Assembly (NCBI GenBank): GCA_021810505.1
Contig: JAJZIR010000010.1
Span: forward strand, 33,854-97,853
Length of the DNA: 64,000 bases
Reading direction: 5' to 3'
Source: a bacterium
GTDB taxonomy: Bacteria; Deinococcota; Deinococci; Deinococcales; Deinococcaceae
Each line of letters opens with the position of its first letter. Within the stretch, counting starts at the first letter, position 1. Below, piece after piece: positions 39,230-48,129 of this stretch. The position numbers were made by a program, and so were the translations under genes. The notes under the pieces are model-generated. The model was not told the DNA's origin. It saw only the letters and a list, made by a program, of their open reading frames with translations, and ran no database searches.

Positions 39230-40665
39230 GCGCTCCCCCCAGCGGAGGATAGCTCCAGCCAAGCCCGAGGGACCGCCGCAGCTACCTGGGAAGCCTGCAG
39301 GCCGTAGCCGAGCTCCGGCTGCAGCTCGGCGGCGCGGCCGTGCAGGTAAACGCCGCAGAGCGCGGCGACCTCGGCCTCTAGGCCTTGGCCCAGCAAGGAG
39401 ACGATGATCCCGGAGAGGGTATCCCCCATCCCCCCGCTGGCCATGGCCGGCGTCCCAAAGGGGCAGACCCAGCAGCCTTCACCGACCACCGTGGTCGGGC
39501 TCCCCTTGAGCACGATGACCCCGCCGAGTTTGGAGCGCAGCTCCCTGGCCGCCTCGATCGGAGCGGCCACCACCTCGGCGGTGGAACAGCCCAGCAGCCT
39601 GGCCGCCTCCCCGGGGTGCGGGGTCCAGACCGCCCGCTCGTGCCCGAAAATCGCCAGCTGGGGGAGCAGGGCGTCGGCATCGATCACGCAGGGGAGCTCC
39701 CATCCGAGCACCCGGTGAGCCACCCCTTCGGCGGCATAACCCAGACCCATCCCTACCGCGATCGCGTCCGGTCGGGGCCTCCGCTCCAGATCCGACCAGC
39801 TGGCCAGGCGGTGGACCATCACCTCCAAGGGCGCAGTCAAAGTCACCTCGCTGAACAGGTACACCAGCCCGGAACCGGCATGCAGCGCCCCCAAGGCCGC
39901 CATCACCGGCGCGCCCTGCAGGCCAGCGGAGCCGCCCAGGATCCAGACCACACCGGCGGTGCCCTTGTGGGCGTTGCGCGGCCGCACCGGCAGGTGCGCG
40001 GCCACCCAGGCAGGAGAGAGCAGCTCGGCAGCCGCCCAGGGCCGCAGGATGTCCTCTGGGAGAGCCAGCGGCAGCAGGTCGACCGCTCCTACCTGCTCGG
40101 GGAGGGCGTAGAGGTGGACCGGTTTCAGCGAACCCAGGGCCAAGGTGCGGCCCGGCCGCACAGCCGGGCCGGGGTGGACGGAGCGGTCGGTGGCGCCGCT
40201 GGGTAAGTCGATAGAGAGCACCTCTCTGCCGGAAGCGTTGACCGCGCCGATCAGCGCGGAGAGCTCCGAACTGGGGGAACCGGTCAGCCCGGTCCCCAGC
40301 AAGCCGTCCAGGACCGAGGCCGGCTCGCGCAGCGCCCCCCTGAGCCGGTCCAGGGTGAGCGGTTCCGGCGCCACCCCGAGCTGGCCGAGCAGCGCCGACA
40401 GCCGCTGCGGCAGCCCGCGCTGGCTGGGTCTGACCAGCAGCTGCACCTCGGCGCCAGCCGCCCACAGGTGGCGGGCGGCCACCAAGGCGTCTGCGCCGTT
40501 ATTGCCGCTTCCGGCCAGGACCAACCAGCGCCCCCCTGGGTGGAGGGCCAGGCAGCGTTCGGCCACCGAGCGGCCGGCGTTCTCCACGGTCAGCTCCAGC
40601 AGCCCTCGCTCGGCGAGCCAGCGGTCGAAAGCCGCTACCCCCTCGGCGAGCAGCACCAGGCCCAT
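39214..40665 (-). CDS. nnrD: Bifunctional NAD(P)HX epimerase / ADP-dependent dehydratase
   Basis: 483 residues, metabolite-repair enzyme. The N-terminal epimerase domain (1-210) has LVLAGSGNNGADALVAARHL and LDGLLGTGLTG...LSIDLPSG. The C-terminal ribokinase-like dehydratase domain has AHKGTAGVVWILGGSAGLQGAPVMAA, WTPHPGEAARLLG and the GGMGDTLSGIIVSLL motif with the catalytic Asp. Start overlaps the TPR gene stop by one nucleotide. Confidence 0.95.
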   Translation of the reverse strand: MGLVLLAEGVAAFDRWLAERGLLELTVENAGRSVAERCLALHPGGRWLVLAGSGNNGADALVAARHLWAAGAEVQLLVRPSQRGLPQRLSALLGQLGVAPEPLTLDRLRGALREPASVLDGLLGTGLTGSPSSELSALIGAVNASGREVLSIDLPSGATDRSVHPGPAVRPGRTLALGSLKPVHLYALPEQVGAVDLLPLALPEDILRPWAAAELLSPAWVAAHLPVRPRNAHKGTAGVVWILGGSAGLQGAPVMAALGALHAGSGLVYLFSEVTLTAPLEVMVHRLASWSDLERRPRPDAIAVGMGLGYAAEGVAHRVLGWELPCVIDADALLPQLAIFGHERAVWTPHPGEAARLLGCSTAEVVAAPIEAARELRSKLGGVIVLKGSPTTVVGEGCWVCPFGTPAMASGGMGDTLSGIIVSLLGQGLEAEVAALCGVYLHGRAAELQPELGYGLQASQVAAAVPRAWLELSSAGGSACRAR

Positions 40666-41495
40666 CAGCGGAACCGCCAGGCCAGGGCCAGGGCCAGGAG
40701 CACAGCCAGCAAGGGGTAGAGCCAGGAGCGCAGCGCCGCCGGGCGGGCGCCCGAGGGTTGCCCAGGTCCCCGCCGGCCCAAGCGCTGGCGCAGCTGTTCG
40801 CGGCTGCGCTGCTGCCAGCTGCGCTGGGCCAGCCTCTGGCTGGCCCGCAGCGCCCGGACCGATTCGGCCAGGTGGCCCTGGCGGCGCAGCACCACCGCCA
40901 AGTTGTTGTGGGCCACGGCGTGCTGCGGGTTGATCGCGATGGCCCTGCGGTAGAGCCCCTCGGCCTCAGAGACCAGGCCGTCCTGCAGGCGGATGTTTCC
41001 CAGGTTGGTCAGGGCCCGGTAGTGCTCCGGGTCGGCCGCGACCGCCGCCTCGAATTCCAGCCTGGCCTGCGGGCCGTCCTGCCGGAGGGCGGCAGCGACT
41101 CCCAAGACGTTGTGCGCCTCGGCGCAGGTCTGCGGGCAGTCCAAGGCTGGGGCCAGCTCCCTGCGCAGCTCCTCTAGGTCAGGACCGGGATCCACCTCTT
41201 CCAGCTCCGGGATGACCTGCAGCAGCGACTTGGTCCCCTCCGCGATGTCCTGGCTGGAGACGTAGGCAGCCAGCGGGCTGAGGTCAGCCGCCAGCAGCTC
41301 TAGGGCGGCAGCGTACTGCCTGGAGAGCAGGGCTTCCTTCCAGGCCAGCAGGATCCGCACCGCCGCCAAGACCTCACGGGATTCCGGCTTCCCGATCAAC
41401 TCTCGCGCGCGTAACCTGGCTTCAGCTTCCCGGTAGCGGCCCTGGCGGAGGCTGGTCAGCCAGGCCACCAGAGGATCCTGGTCCAGCTCGACCAT
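40665..41495 (-). CDS. TPR protein with C-terminal membrane anchor
   Basis: 276 residues. Helical repeats through the body; the clearest are TPR units ALTNLGNIRLQDGLVSEAEGLYRRAIAINPQHAVAHNNLAVVLRRQGHLAESVRAL (about residues 175-230). One membrane helix at the extreme C-terminus (LYPLLAVLLALALAWRFR) would tail-anchor it with repeats in the cytoplasm. The ATG at 41495 has a TATACT box 6 nt upstream. Function unknown; it lies between pnp and nnrD. Confidence 0.75.
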   Translation of the reverse strand: MVELDQDPLVAWLTSLRQGRYREAEARLRARELIGKPESREVLAAVRILLAWKEALLSRQYAAALELLAADLSPLAAYVSSQDIAEGTKSLLQVIPELEEVDPGPDLEELRRELAPALDCPQTCAEAHNVLGVAAALRQDGPQARLEFEAAVAADPEHYRALTNLGNIRLQDGLVSEAEGLYRRAIAINPQHAVAHNNLAVVLRRQGHLAESVRALRASQRLAQRSWQQRSREQLRQRLGRRGPGQPSGARPAALRSWLYPLLAVLLALALAWRFR

Positions 41496-41501
41496 GCCCC
41501 C

Positions 41502-41507
41502 AGTATA
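41502..41507 (-). promoter_or_regulatory. -10 box of leaderless promoter
   Basis: TATACT, then GGGGGC, then the ATG of the TPR gene. Almost the same context (ACCTAT-CT before GGNGGC) is found before the RAM-domain gene at 1529. Confidence 0.5.
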
Positions 41508-41515
41508 GGTGGTAG

Positions 41516-41824
41516 CTACCGCTGCAGGCCGGAGAGGCACTCCTCGGCGATGGCCCGGGCCAAGGGGTCTCTGGTGGTCCGGGCGTAGGAGACGCCGAGC
41601 ACCAAGCAATCCTCGGCTTCGTGCCCAGCCAGGCCGAGGGTCTGGTACTCGGCCAGGTAGAGGTAAGCCAAGAGAACGTCCCTGAGCCGGTCCGGTGGGA
41701 GGTCGCGGAGCAGGCCGAGCGCCCTGCGGTAGCTGGCCGAGGCCTGCTGGGTCTTTCCGGAGAGCGCCTGGGCTTGCCCCTCCCGGAGCATCCGGCTGGC
41801 CGCCACCAGGACCTGGTCGCTCAC
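41516..41824 (-). CDS. Small helical (TPR-like) protein
   Basis: 102 residues, helical, with a TPR-like unit [28 protein letters not shown]. No family recognised. The GTG start overlaps the pnp stop by 4 nt, so it is coupled to pnp; the next gene downstream is also a TPR protein, suggesting they work together. Confidence 0.6.
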   Translation of the reverse strand: MSDQVLVAASRMLREGQAQALSGKTQQASASYRRALGLLRDLPPDRLRDVLLAYLYLAEYQTLGLAGHEAEDCLVLGVSYARTTRDPLARAIAEECLSGLQR

Positions 41825-43926
41825 CGCGCGGCCCGCCTGGCCGGGACCTTGCCCTCCAGCTCAGGGCGGGTCAGGTCGATCTTGCCCCGGTCGTCGATCC
41901 CGACGATCTTGACCCGCACCTTGTCGCCGACGCGCATCACCTCCTCCACCGCGCTCAGGCGGTGCTCGGCCATCTGGGAGATGTGCAGCATACCGTCGGT
42001 CCCGGGATACAGGTTGATGAAGGCGCCGAAGTTGGTGATCTTGACGACGGTGCCATCGAACTCCTCGCCGAGCTGGGCCTCGCGCCCAGAGTCGCGGATA
42101 CGCGCCAGCACCGCCTCGGCCGCCGCCGCGTCGGTGGAGTAGATCCGCACCGTTCCGTCCGAGGAGATGTCGATCTGGGCTCCCATCGCCTCCAGCTCGC
42201 GGATGTTCTTGCCGCCCGGCCCGATCAGCTGCCCGATCTTCTCAGGGTTGATCCGGGTGGTCAGGATCCTGGGCGCGGTGGGCGGCAGCTGCGGGCGCAC
42301 CTGGGGCATGGCCGCGGCCATCTTGTCCAGGATATGCATCCGGCCGGCTCGGGCTTGGGCTAGAGCTTGGCGCATGATCTCCGGGGTGATTCCGGCGATC
42401 TTGATGTCCATCTGCAGGGCGGTCACGCCCTGGGCGGTGCCGCAGACCTTGAAATCCATGTCCCCCAGAGCGTCCTCGAGGCCCAGGATATCGGTCAGGA
42501 TGCGGTAGCTCTCCCCTTCCATGACCAGGCCCATGGCCACGCCGGCGACCGGAGCCCGGATGGGCACCCCGGCGTCCATCAGCGCCAGACAGCCGGCGCA
42601 GACCGTGGCCATGGAGGTGCTCCCGTTGGACTGCAGCACGTCGCCGACCAGCCTGAGCACGTAGGGGAAGCTATCGTAGTCGGGAAGCACTGCCCGGATG
42701 GCCCGCTTGGCCAGGTTGCCGTGGCCGATCTCGCGGCGCGACTGCCCGCCCAGCCGCTTCACCTCGCCGGTCGAGTAAGGCGGCATGTTGTAGTGGAGCA
42801 AGAACTTATCCCCGGTCTCGGTACCCAGGTCGTCGATCAGGATCTCGTCGCGCCCAGCCCCCAGAGTAGCCACTCCCAGCACCTGGGTTTCACCGCGAGT
42901 GAACAGCGCCGACCCGTGCGGCCTTGGAAGCGGGTGCATGGCGATACTGATCGGGCGGACAGTCTTGCTGTCGCGGCCGTCGGCCCGCAGATCCTCTTCC
43001 AGGACCAGCCGACGCAGCTCGGCCTTCTCGGCGCGGTCGAGGGCCACAGCGATCAGGGCGGCGCGCTCGGGCTCGGCCGCAGGATCCCCTACCCGCTCGG
43101 CGATCAGCTGCTCGCGCAGGGCCCGCAGGGCTAAGCCGCGCTCCTTCTTGCCAGGGGTCAACAGGGCCGAGCGCAACCCCGCTGACCTGGCTGCCTCCAG
43201 CAGCTCGGCGAATTCCGGAGCAGCAGCAGGTGGGGTGAAAGGGTACTTGGTCTGGCCGATCTCGTGGCGCATGGTTTCCTGCAGGTCGATCAGGGGCTGC
43301 ATCTCCCGGTGCGCGAACTCGATGGCGCCGACCAGCAGCTCCTCGTCGACCTCTCTGGCCCCCGCCTCGACCATCAGGACGGCGTCGCGGCTACCCGCCA
43401 CCACCAGGTCCAGCTGGCTACGCTCCAGCTCCTCGGTGGTCGGGTTGACTAGGTAGCGGCCGTCCTGATAGCCGACGCGCAAGCTGGCGCAGGGACCGTT
43501 CCAGGGGATGTCGCTGATGCTCAGCGCCGCCGAGGCACCGAGGGGGGCGAGCACGTCCGGAGCGTTGATCTGATCGGCGCTGAGCACGGTGACGATCACC
43601 TGGGTCTCCTGCCGGAAACCCTTGGGAAACAGCGGGCGGACCTGGCGGTCGGTGATGCGGGCGGAGAGGATGGCCCGCTCTCCGGGGCGCCCCTCGCGGC
43701 GCAGGAATGAGCCGGGGATCTTACCCACGGCGTAGTGCCGCTCCTCGAACTCGACGGTGAGCGGCAGGAAATCGAGCGTGCTGGGCCGCTCGGAGGACTG
43801 TGCGGTCACCAGCAAGACGGTCTCCCCGTAACGGACAGTGACCGCTCCAGCAGCTAGGGTGGCCCAAGCGCCGGTCTCGATGGTCAGCTCGCGACCACCT
43901 ATCATGGCAGAATAACTATGCGGCAT
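41821..43926 (-). CDS. pnp: Polyribonucleotide nucleotidyltransferase
   Basis: 701 residues, phosphorolytic 3'-5' RNA exonuclease. Two RNase PH-like cores ([12 protein letters not shown]...[27 protein letters not shown] and [16 protein letters not shown]...[35 protein letters not shown]), then a KH domain ([21 protein letters not shown]) and an S1 domain ([33 protein letters not shown]). The ATG at 43926 gives the usual N-terminus; the frame is open upstream but not coding there. TACACT lies 7 nt before the ATG. Confidence 0.97.
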   Translation of the reverse strand: MPHSYSAMIGGRELTIETGAWATLAAGAVTVRYGETVLLVTAQSSERPSTLDFLPLTVEFEERHYAVGKIPGSFLRREGRPGERAILSARITDRQVRPLFPKGFRQETQVIVTVLSADQINAPDVLAPLGASAALSISDIPWNGPCASLRVGYQDGRYLVNPTTEELERSQLDLVVAGSRDAVLMVEAGAREVDEELLVGAIEFAHREMQPLIDLQETMRHEIGQTKYPFTPPAAAPEFAELLEAARSAGLRSALLTPGKKERGLALRALREQLIAERVGDPAAEPERAALIAVALDRAEKAELRRLVLEEDLRADGRDSKTVRPISIAMHPLPRPHGSALFTRGETQVLGVATLGAGRDEILIDDLGTETGDKFLLHYNMPPYSTGEVKRLGGQSRREIGHGNLAKRAIRAVLPDYDSFPYVLRLVGDVLQSNGSTSMATVCAGCLALMDAGVPIRAPVAGVAMGLVMEGESYRILTDILGLEDALGDMDFKVCGTAQGVTALQMDIKIAGITPEIMRQALAQARAGRMHILDKMAAAMPQVRPQLPPTAPRILTTRINPEKIGQLIGPGGKNIRELEAMGAQIDISSDGTVRIYSTDAAAAEAVLARIRDSGREAQLGEEFDGTVVKITNFGAFINLYPGTDGMLHISQMAEHRLSAVEEVMRVGDKVRVKIVGIDDRGKIDLTRPELEGKVPARRAAR

Positions 43927-43933
43927 ATTCTTC

Positions 43934-43939
43934 AGTGTA
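43934..43939 (-). promoter_or_regulatory. -10 box of leaderless pnp promoter
   Basis: TACACT on the minus strand, 7 nt before the ATG. No Shine-Dalgarno sequence lies between. Confidence 0.4.
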
Positions 43940-44020
43940 CCGCAGCGCGCCGCTCGGCAGCCCCCTGCGCGCCGGGAGGGCTCCGGGACGGTGGGGTGGT
44001 CGGGAAGGGAGGAACAGCCG

Positions 44021-44719
44021 GTGAACGCAAGAGGGCAGGCGGGGACGAACTTCCAAGCCGGTTTCCTGGTGTTTCCAGGGGTGCAGCTGCTGGACCTAGC
44101 CGGCCCCTTGGAGGTCTTCGGGCTGGTACCGGGGGTACGCCTGCGGCTGATCTGGAAGGCGCTGGAGCTGATCCCCAGCTCCAGCGGCGTGCTGCTCAAG
44201 CCCAGCGACCAGTTGGGCAGCTGCCCGCAGCTCGACCTGCTCTGCGTCCCCGGCGGACCAGGGATCGACCCTCTGCTCGGGGACAAAGAGGTCTTAGAGT
44301 TCGTGCGCAAGCAGGCCGAAGGGGTCGAGTACCTCACCTCGGTCTGCACCGGGGCCCTGCTCCTGGGGACGGCCGGGCTGCTCAGGGGTTACCGGGCGAC
44401 GACGCACTGGAGCGCCACCGCGCTGCTCCCCTCGCTGGGGGCGACCTATCAGAGCGGGAGGGTGGTTGAGGACCGCAATCGGGTCACGGCCGGAGGGGTC
44501 ACGGCCGGGATCGATTTTGGGCTCCGCCTGGTCGCCAAAATCTGGGGAGAGGATCAGGCACAGCGCGTCCAGCTGCGCCTGGAGTACCGGCCGGACCCGC
44601 CGTTCCAGGCTGGACACCCAGACACAGCCCCTAGGAGGATCACCGAGCAGGCTGAGCAGGAGCTCGCCACCAGGCGGGAGCGGCGCGCAGAACTGCTCCG
44701 GAAGCTCTTAGACAATTAG
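44021..44719 (+). CDS. DJ-1/PfpI-family protein (isonitrile hydratase-like)
   Basis: 232 residues. The GATase-1-like fold of the DJ-1/PfpI superfamily: [21 protein letters not shown] at the N-terminus, a [12 protein letters not shown] loop and the nucleophile elbow [27 protein letters not shown], then [16 protein letters not shown]. The closest subgroup is isonitrile hydratase/AraC-partner proteins, but here there is no DNA-binding domain. GTG at 44021 with GGGAGGAACAG upstream. Confidence 0.85.
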   Translation: MNARGQAGTNFQAGFLVFPGVQLLDLAGPLEVFGLVPGVRLRLIWKALELIPSSSGVLLKPSDQLGSCPQLDLLCVPGGPGIDPLLGDKEVLEFVRKQAEGVEYLTSVCTGALLLGTAGLLRGYRATTHWSATALLPSLGATYQSGRVVEDRNRVTAGGVTAGIDFGLRLVAKIWGEDQAQRVQLRLEYRPDPPFQAGHPDTAPRRITEQAEQELATRRERRAELLRKLLDN

Positions 44720-44860
44720 GGCAGCCGGAGGCTCCCGGAGCCAGGCCTAGATCCTGGATCTTCTGCTTCCCGCACAGCTCGGCCGGTTGACCGACCTGGC
44801 GCGCGCACTCCGCAGCCTGAGGTAACCCCGACTCGGCGGTGAGCTGCGCGGCTTCCCGGC

Positions 44861-45229
44861 TCACCGCGAAGTCCCCCCAAGGAAATCGCGCAGCACCACG
44901 GCGCCGTTGTGCTGCAGATCGCGCGCGCCGAACACCAAGGTGACCGTACCCTGCTGGGCTAGGGTGCGTAGCGCCTCAACCCCCGCAGCTTGCTCGCGGA
45001 GCTCCTCGGTGTAGCGGCGATAGAACTCCGGCCAACGGACGGGGTCATGGCCGAACCACTTGCGCAGAGCCGCGCTGGGGGCAACCTCCTTCATCCAATG
45101 ATCGATGGCTGCGTCCTCTTTGCGTACCCCACGGGGCCAGAGCCGATCGACGAGAACCCGCACTCCGTCCTCGGGTGCAGCCGGCTCGTAGGCGCGCTTC
45201 AAGCGAATGCGGCTTTCACCCGTTAGCAT
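44861..45229 (-). CDS. DUF488 family protein
   Basis: 122 residues. IRLKRAYEPAAPEDGVRVLVDRLWPRGVRKEDAAIDHWMKEVAPS and HDPVRWPEFYRRYTEEL are characteristic of DUF488 (function unknown). Family members usually start near the IRLKRAY segment; the first codons here (ATGCTAACGGGTGAA) belong to one arm of a 36-bp palindrome, which also supplies a TAGCAT -10-like box 6 nt before the ATG. Confidence 0.88.
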   Translation of the reverse strand: MLTGESRIRLKRAYEPAAPEDGVRVLVDRLWPRGVRKEDAAIDHWMKEVAPSAALRKWFGHDPVRWPEFYRRYTEELREQAAGVEALRTLAQQGTVTLVFGARDLQHNGAVVLRDFLGGTSR

Positions 45230-45250
45230 GCACGCATGCTAACGGGTGAA
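45215..45250. repeat. 36-bp near-perfect palindrome over the DUF488 start
   Basis: 17-bp perfect arms TTCACCCGTTAGCATGC (45215-45231) and complement (45234-45250) around AC. Each strand reads TAGCAT, six bases, then ATGCTAACGGGTGAA, so both strands carry the same -10-like box and the same first five codons. The minus strand continues into DUF488; the plus strand stops after 15 codons at 45283. Confidence 0.95.
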
Positions 45251-45252
45251 GT

Positions 45253-45466
45253 TCAAAAGGAACTCGCCTTCCCCAGATACTGAGAGTGCGCCAGCCTTCG
45301 CTGGAGCTCCCCCTGGGGAGTGGGCGCGCTGAGCGCTTCCATCCTGGGTAAAGCAGTTTCCGGATGTCGCTCGGGCGGGAAGGCCTCCTCGATGTCAAAC
45401 ACGGGGAAAGGTGCAGGGATGCGCCCCGCCGCGCTAAGACTTCGGCAACTCAGGCCAAGTACCTAT
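45253..45466 (-). pseudogene. Possible C-terminal remnant of an unidentified protein
   Basis: A minus-strand frame ending at 45253 reads protein-like text (RIPAPFPVFDIEEAFPPERH... then ALPRMEALSAPTPQGELQRR... and HSQYLGKASSF). It is open only back to a TAG near 45470, has no start or ribosome binding site, and opens into AT-rich, non-coding-looking DNA. It resembles the tail of a decayed gene; family unknown. Confidence 0.35.
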
Positions 45467-45615
45467 CCCAGATGGGCAGCGCGATGACAGGCTGCTCTAA
45501 AATTTTCATAGATGTCACCCTTAGTTCTGGAACAATTACAATCCGAAGGTCTCAGAAAACCTACTCCTGCTGCCTATCAGGCTCTCCTGTCCTCGCGTGC
45601 CTTCTACGCAGCACC

Positions 45616-47565
45616 GTGGTTTCCCAGGCTCCTCAAGTGAACCGTCTAGCCGGCTCCTCGAGCCCCTACCTGCTCGACCACGCCGCGGACCCGGTTGCCT
45701 GGCAGCCCTGGGACGCCCTGGCTTGGCAGACCGCCTGCGACCTGGACCGGCCGGTACTGCTGAGCATCGGCTACAGCGCCTGCCACTGGTGCCACGTGAT
45801 GGCCAGGGAATCGTTCCGGGATCCAGCCATCGCCGCCCTGATCAATCAGAACTTCGTGGCCATCAAGGTCGATAGGGAGGAGCGGCCGGATCTGGACGAG
45901 CTCTACATCTCGGCAGCCTTGGCCTTAAACGGCTCAGCTGGCTGGCCGCTGACCGTCTTCCTCACCCCCGACCAGCGCCCTTTCTTCGGAGGCACCTACT
46001 TCCCCCCGGAAGACCGCCAGGGTCTGCCCGGCTTCGGCAAAGTGCTCTCAGCCATCTCGGAAGCCTGGAAAGAGCAGCGCCCCCTGCTGGAGGGAGAGGC
46101 CGAGCAGCTGACGCGCCACTTACAGCAGCTCTGGTCCGGGGGATCTCCCCCGGACCGCTCGGGCAGCGCTGCGGCCTCCCCTGACCCGAACGCTCTAGAT
46201 GAATTGGCCGACCCAGAATACGGCGGTTTCGGTCGGGGTAGTAAGTTCCCGCACGCGGCCGCTCTGGAGCTGTGGCTGGCCCAGAGCGGCCCCAGCTCGC
46301 GGCGCAGCGCTACCCTGGCCGCCATGGTGTCCGGCGGCCTCTTCGACCCGGTCGGCGCAGGTTTCCACCGCTACACCGTCGATCGGGCCTGGCGCTTACC
46401 CCACTTCGAGAAGATGCTCTATGACAACGCGCTGCTCGCCGCAGTCTACCTGCACGCTGCGCAGCGCGAGGGCAGGAAAGATCTGCTGCAAGTCGCCCTG
46501 GACACCTTAGAGACTATGCTGCGCGACTTCTCGGTGCCGGGAGGCGGCCTGGGCTGCTCGCTGGACGCCGATGGACTGCAGGGGGAAGGGGGTTTCTACC
46601 TCTGGGAGGAAAGCCAGCTGCGCGCAGCTGGCTTAGACCCTGAGCAGCGCGCGCTCCTAGAGCCGGTCTCCGGCCGGTTCCTGCCGATGGGCCGGCTGCG
46701 CTATGACCCGGAGTACCGAGAAGGGCTTCTGGCCCTGCAGGCCCTTCGCGCCCAGCGGGTCGGACCCCGGCTGGATAACAAGCAGCTGGCTTCCTGGAAC
46801 GGCCTGGCGCTCAGCGCCCTATCCGAGGCCGCCTGGGTCACCGGAGATTCTAAGTGGCTCATGCAGGCCAAGCGAAGCGCCAGCTGGGCCCGCTCGGCGC
46901 TGTGGGACGGCCAGAAGCTGCGCCACAGCCCGGCCCAGGAGTTGGCCCTGCTCGAGGACCAGGCGCTCTACGGTCTTGGCCTTCTGGACTTGTTCAAGGC
47001 CAGCGGCGAGGTGGCGTGGCTCCACTGGGCCCGCGAGCTGTGGCGCGGCCTAGAGCGCAATTTCACCTCTGGTACCCACCTGCGCCAGACTGAACAGGGG
47101 CCGGAGCAAGCGCCGCTCCAGGCAGTCAGCTTCCTGGACGGCAGCTACGTCGGGGCGGGCAGCGCAGCCTGCCGTTTCGCCCAGAAGATCGGCGGCTATT
47201 TTCCTGAGCTTTCTACCCCGCTAGAGCTGGCCAGGGAGTGGCTGGACCGAGCTGGGCTGCGGCCCGACAGCCCGGCGGATCAGGGCTACGCCTGGTTGAC
47301 CAAGTGGGCGCTGGAACAGCCCAGCGAGCTGGTCTTGCTAGGCAGCCCAGAGCAGAGAGAACCTTTCCGGCAGATCGCTGCCGGCTTTTACCTGCCGCTG
47401 ACCACAGTGGTGTGTGCCGGAATGGAAGCCGGCGCCGAGCTGGGCGAACTCGCGCTGGGCCGGGAGCCGGGTCTAGCTTATGTGTGCCGGAGCGGTGTCT
47501 GCCACTCGCCGGCCAGGACTCCCGAAGAGCTGAGCGAGCAGTTACGCTCCCTAGCCCCTAGTTGA
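45616..47565 (+). CDS. DUF255 thioredoxin-fold protein (YyaL/spermatogenesis-associated protein 20 family)
   Basis: 649 residues. N-terminal thioredoxin-like domain with NRLAGSSSPYLLDHAADPVAWQPW, then SIGYSACHWCHVMARESF (CxxC), KVDREERPDLDELYI and GWPLTVFLTPDQRPFFGGTYFPP. The remaining 450 residues form the alpha/alpha-barrel-like part (KFPHAAALELWL, HRYTVDRAWRLPHFEKMLYDNALL). The start is uncertain: GTG 45616 or GTG 45637; the frame is open to 45364, but that AT-rich DNA does not look coding. Confidence 0.88.
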   Translation: MVSQAPQVNRLAGSSSPYLLDHAADPVAWQPWDALAWQTACDLDRPVLLSIGYSACHWCHVMARESFRDPAIAALINQNFVAIKVDREERPDLDELYISAALALNGSAGWPLTVFLTPDQRPFFGGTYFPPEDRQGLPGFGKVLSAISEAWKEQRPLLEGEAEQLTRHLQQLWSGGSPPDRSGSAAASPDPNALDELADPEYGGFGRGSKFPHAAALELWLAQSGPSSRRSATLAAMVSGGLFDPVGAGFHRYTVDRAWRLPHFEKMLYDNALLAAVYLHAAQREGRKDLLQVALDTLETMLRDFSVPGGGLGCSLDADGLQGEGGFYLWEESQLRAAGLDPEQRALLEPVSGRFLPMGRLRYDPEYREGLLALQALRAQRVGPRLDNKQLASWNGLALSALSEAAWVTGDSKWLMQAKRSASWARSALWDGQKLRHSPAQELALLEDQALYGLGLLDLFKASGEVAWLHWARELWRGLERNFTSGTHLRQTEQGPEQAPLQAVSFLDGSYVGAGSAACRFAQKIGGYFPELSTPLELAREWLDRAGLRPDSPADQGYAWLTKWALEQPSELVLLGSPEQREPFRQIAAGFYLPLTTVVCAGMEAGAELGELALGREPGLAYVCRSGVCHSPARTPEELSEQLRSLAPS

Positions 47566-48129
47566 GCAGAAACCTGCCTCCTAGGGCAAAGGTGCCGGCC
47601 CGCCAAGCTCCCTCCGGAGGGGGTTCGGCCAGAACCAGGCCGCCCCGGCTCAGGTCCGCGCGATCAAGGTGGGGCCTGCGCAGCAGCCCGCTCTGGCAGC
47701 AGCGCCCGGCTTACCCGCGCGACCTGATCCGGGGGCTGAGAGGTCTCCCGGCCTCTCCTCCCCAGCCGTGATTGGCCCAGTCCTCCCCTGGTCCTCCCGG
47801 AATCGACCGTGCCGCGCACCCTGACCCTGGGCGGTCCCCCTGGGGGGCAGCCGCCAGCTAAGCGCGGCAGCGACGGTGGCAGCCAACTTGGCCGGGACCT
47901 TCCCCGACTTCTGGGCAGTCATGATCCCGCTGCGCCCTTCGCCCCCAGCCGCACTGATTTCCGACCACCAGGGGCCGGGCCGGATCCCTGAGCCCCAGTT
48001 TGAGCGGCACCTTTCTCAATCGGAGGGGCGGTCGGGTAGTGTAGTACGCGTGGACGCGAACGCGAAGAGGATCCAAGGGGTGGTGCCGGGGCTGCCCGGG
48101 CCGAGGTACGGAATTCCCCGCGCACAGCT
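47566..48129. other. Gene-free GC-rich spacer
   Basis: 564 bases between two plus-strand genes. Short open frames exist on both strands but none looks protein-like or has a ribosome binding site. A weak TAGTGT at about 48035 could be a -10 element for miaB. Nothing else is recognised. Confidence 0.5.

Noticed and set aside
45364..45615. N-terminal extension of the DUF255 protein
   Set aside because: Family members begin at the NRLAG..SPYLL segment; the extra 84 codons are AT-richer, lack conserved features and overlap a minus-strand remnant.
47566..48129. Small genes in the spacer before miaB
   Set aside because: Open frames on both strands are short, have random-looking composition and lack ribosome binding sites.
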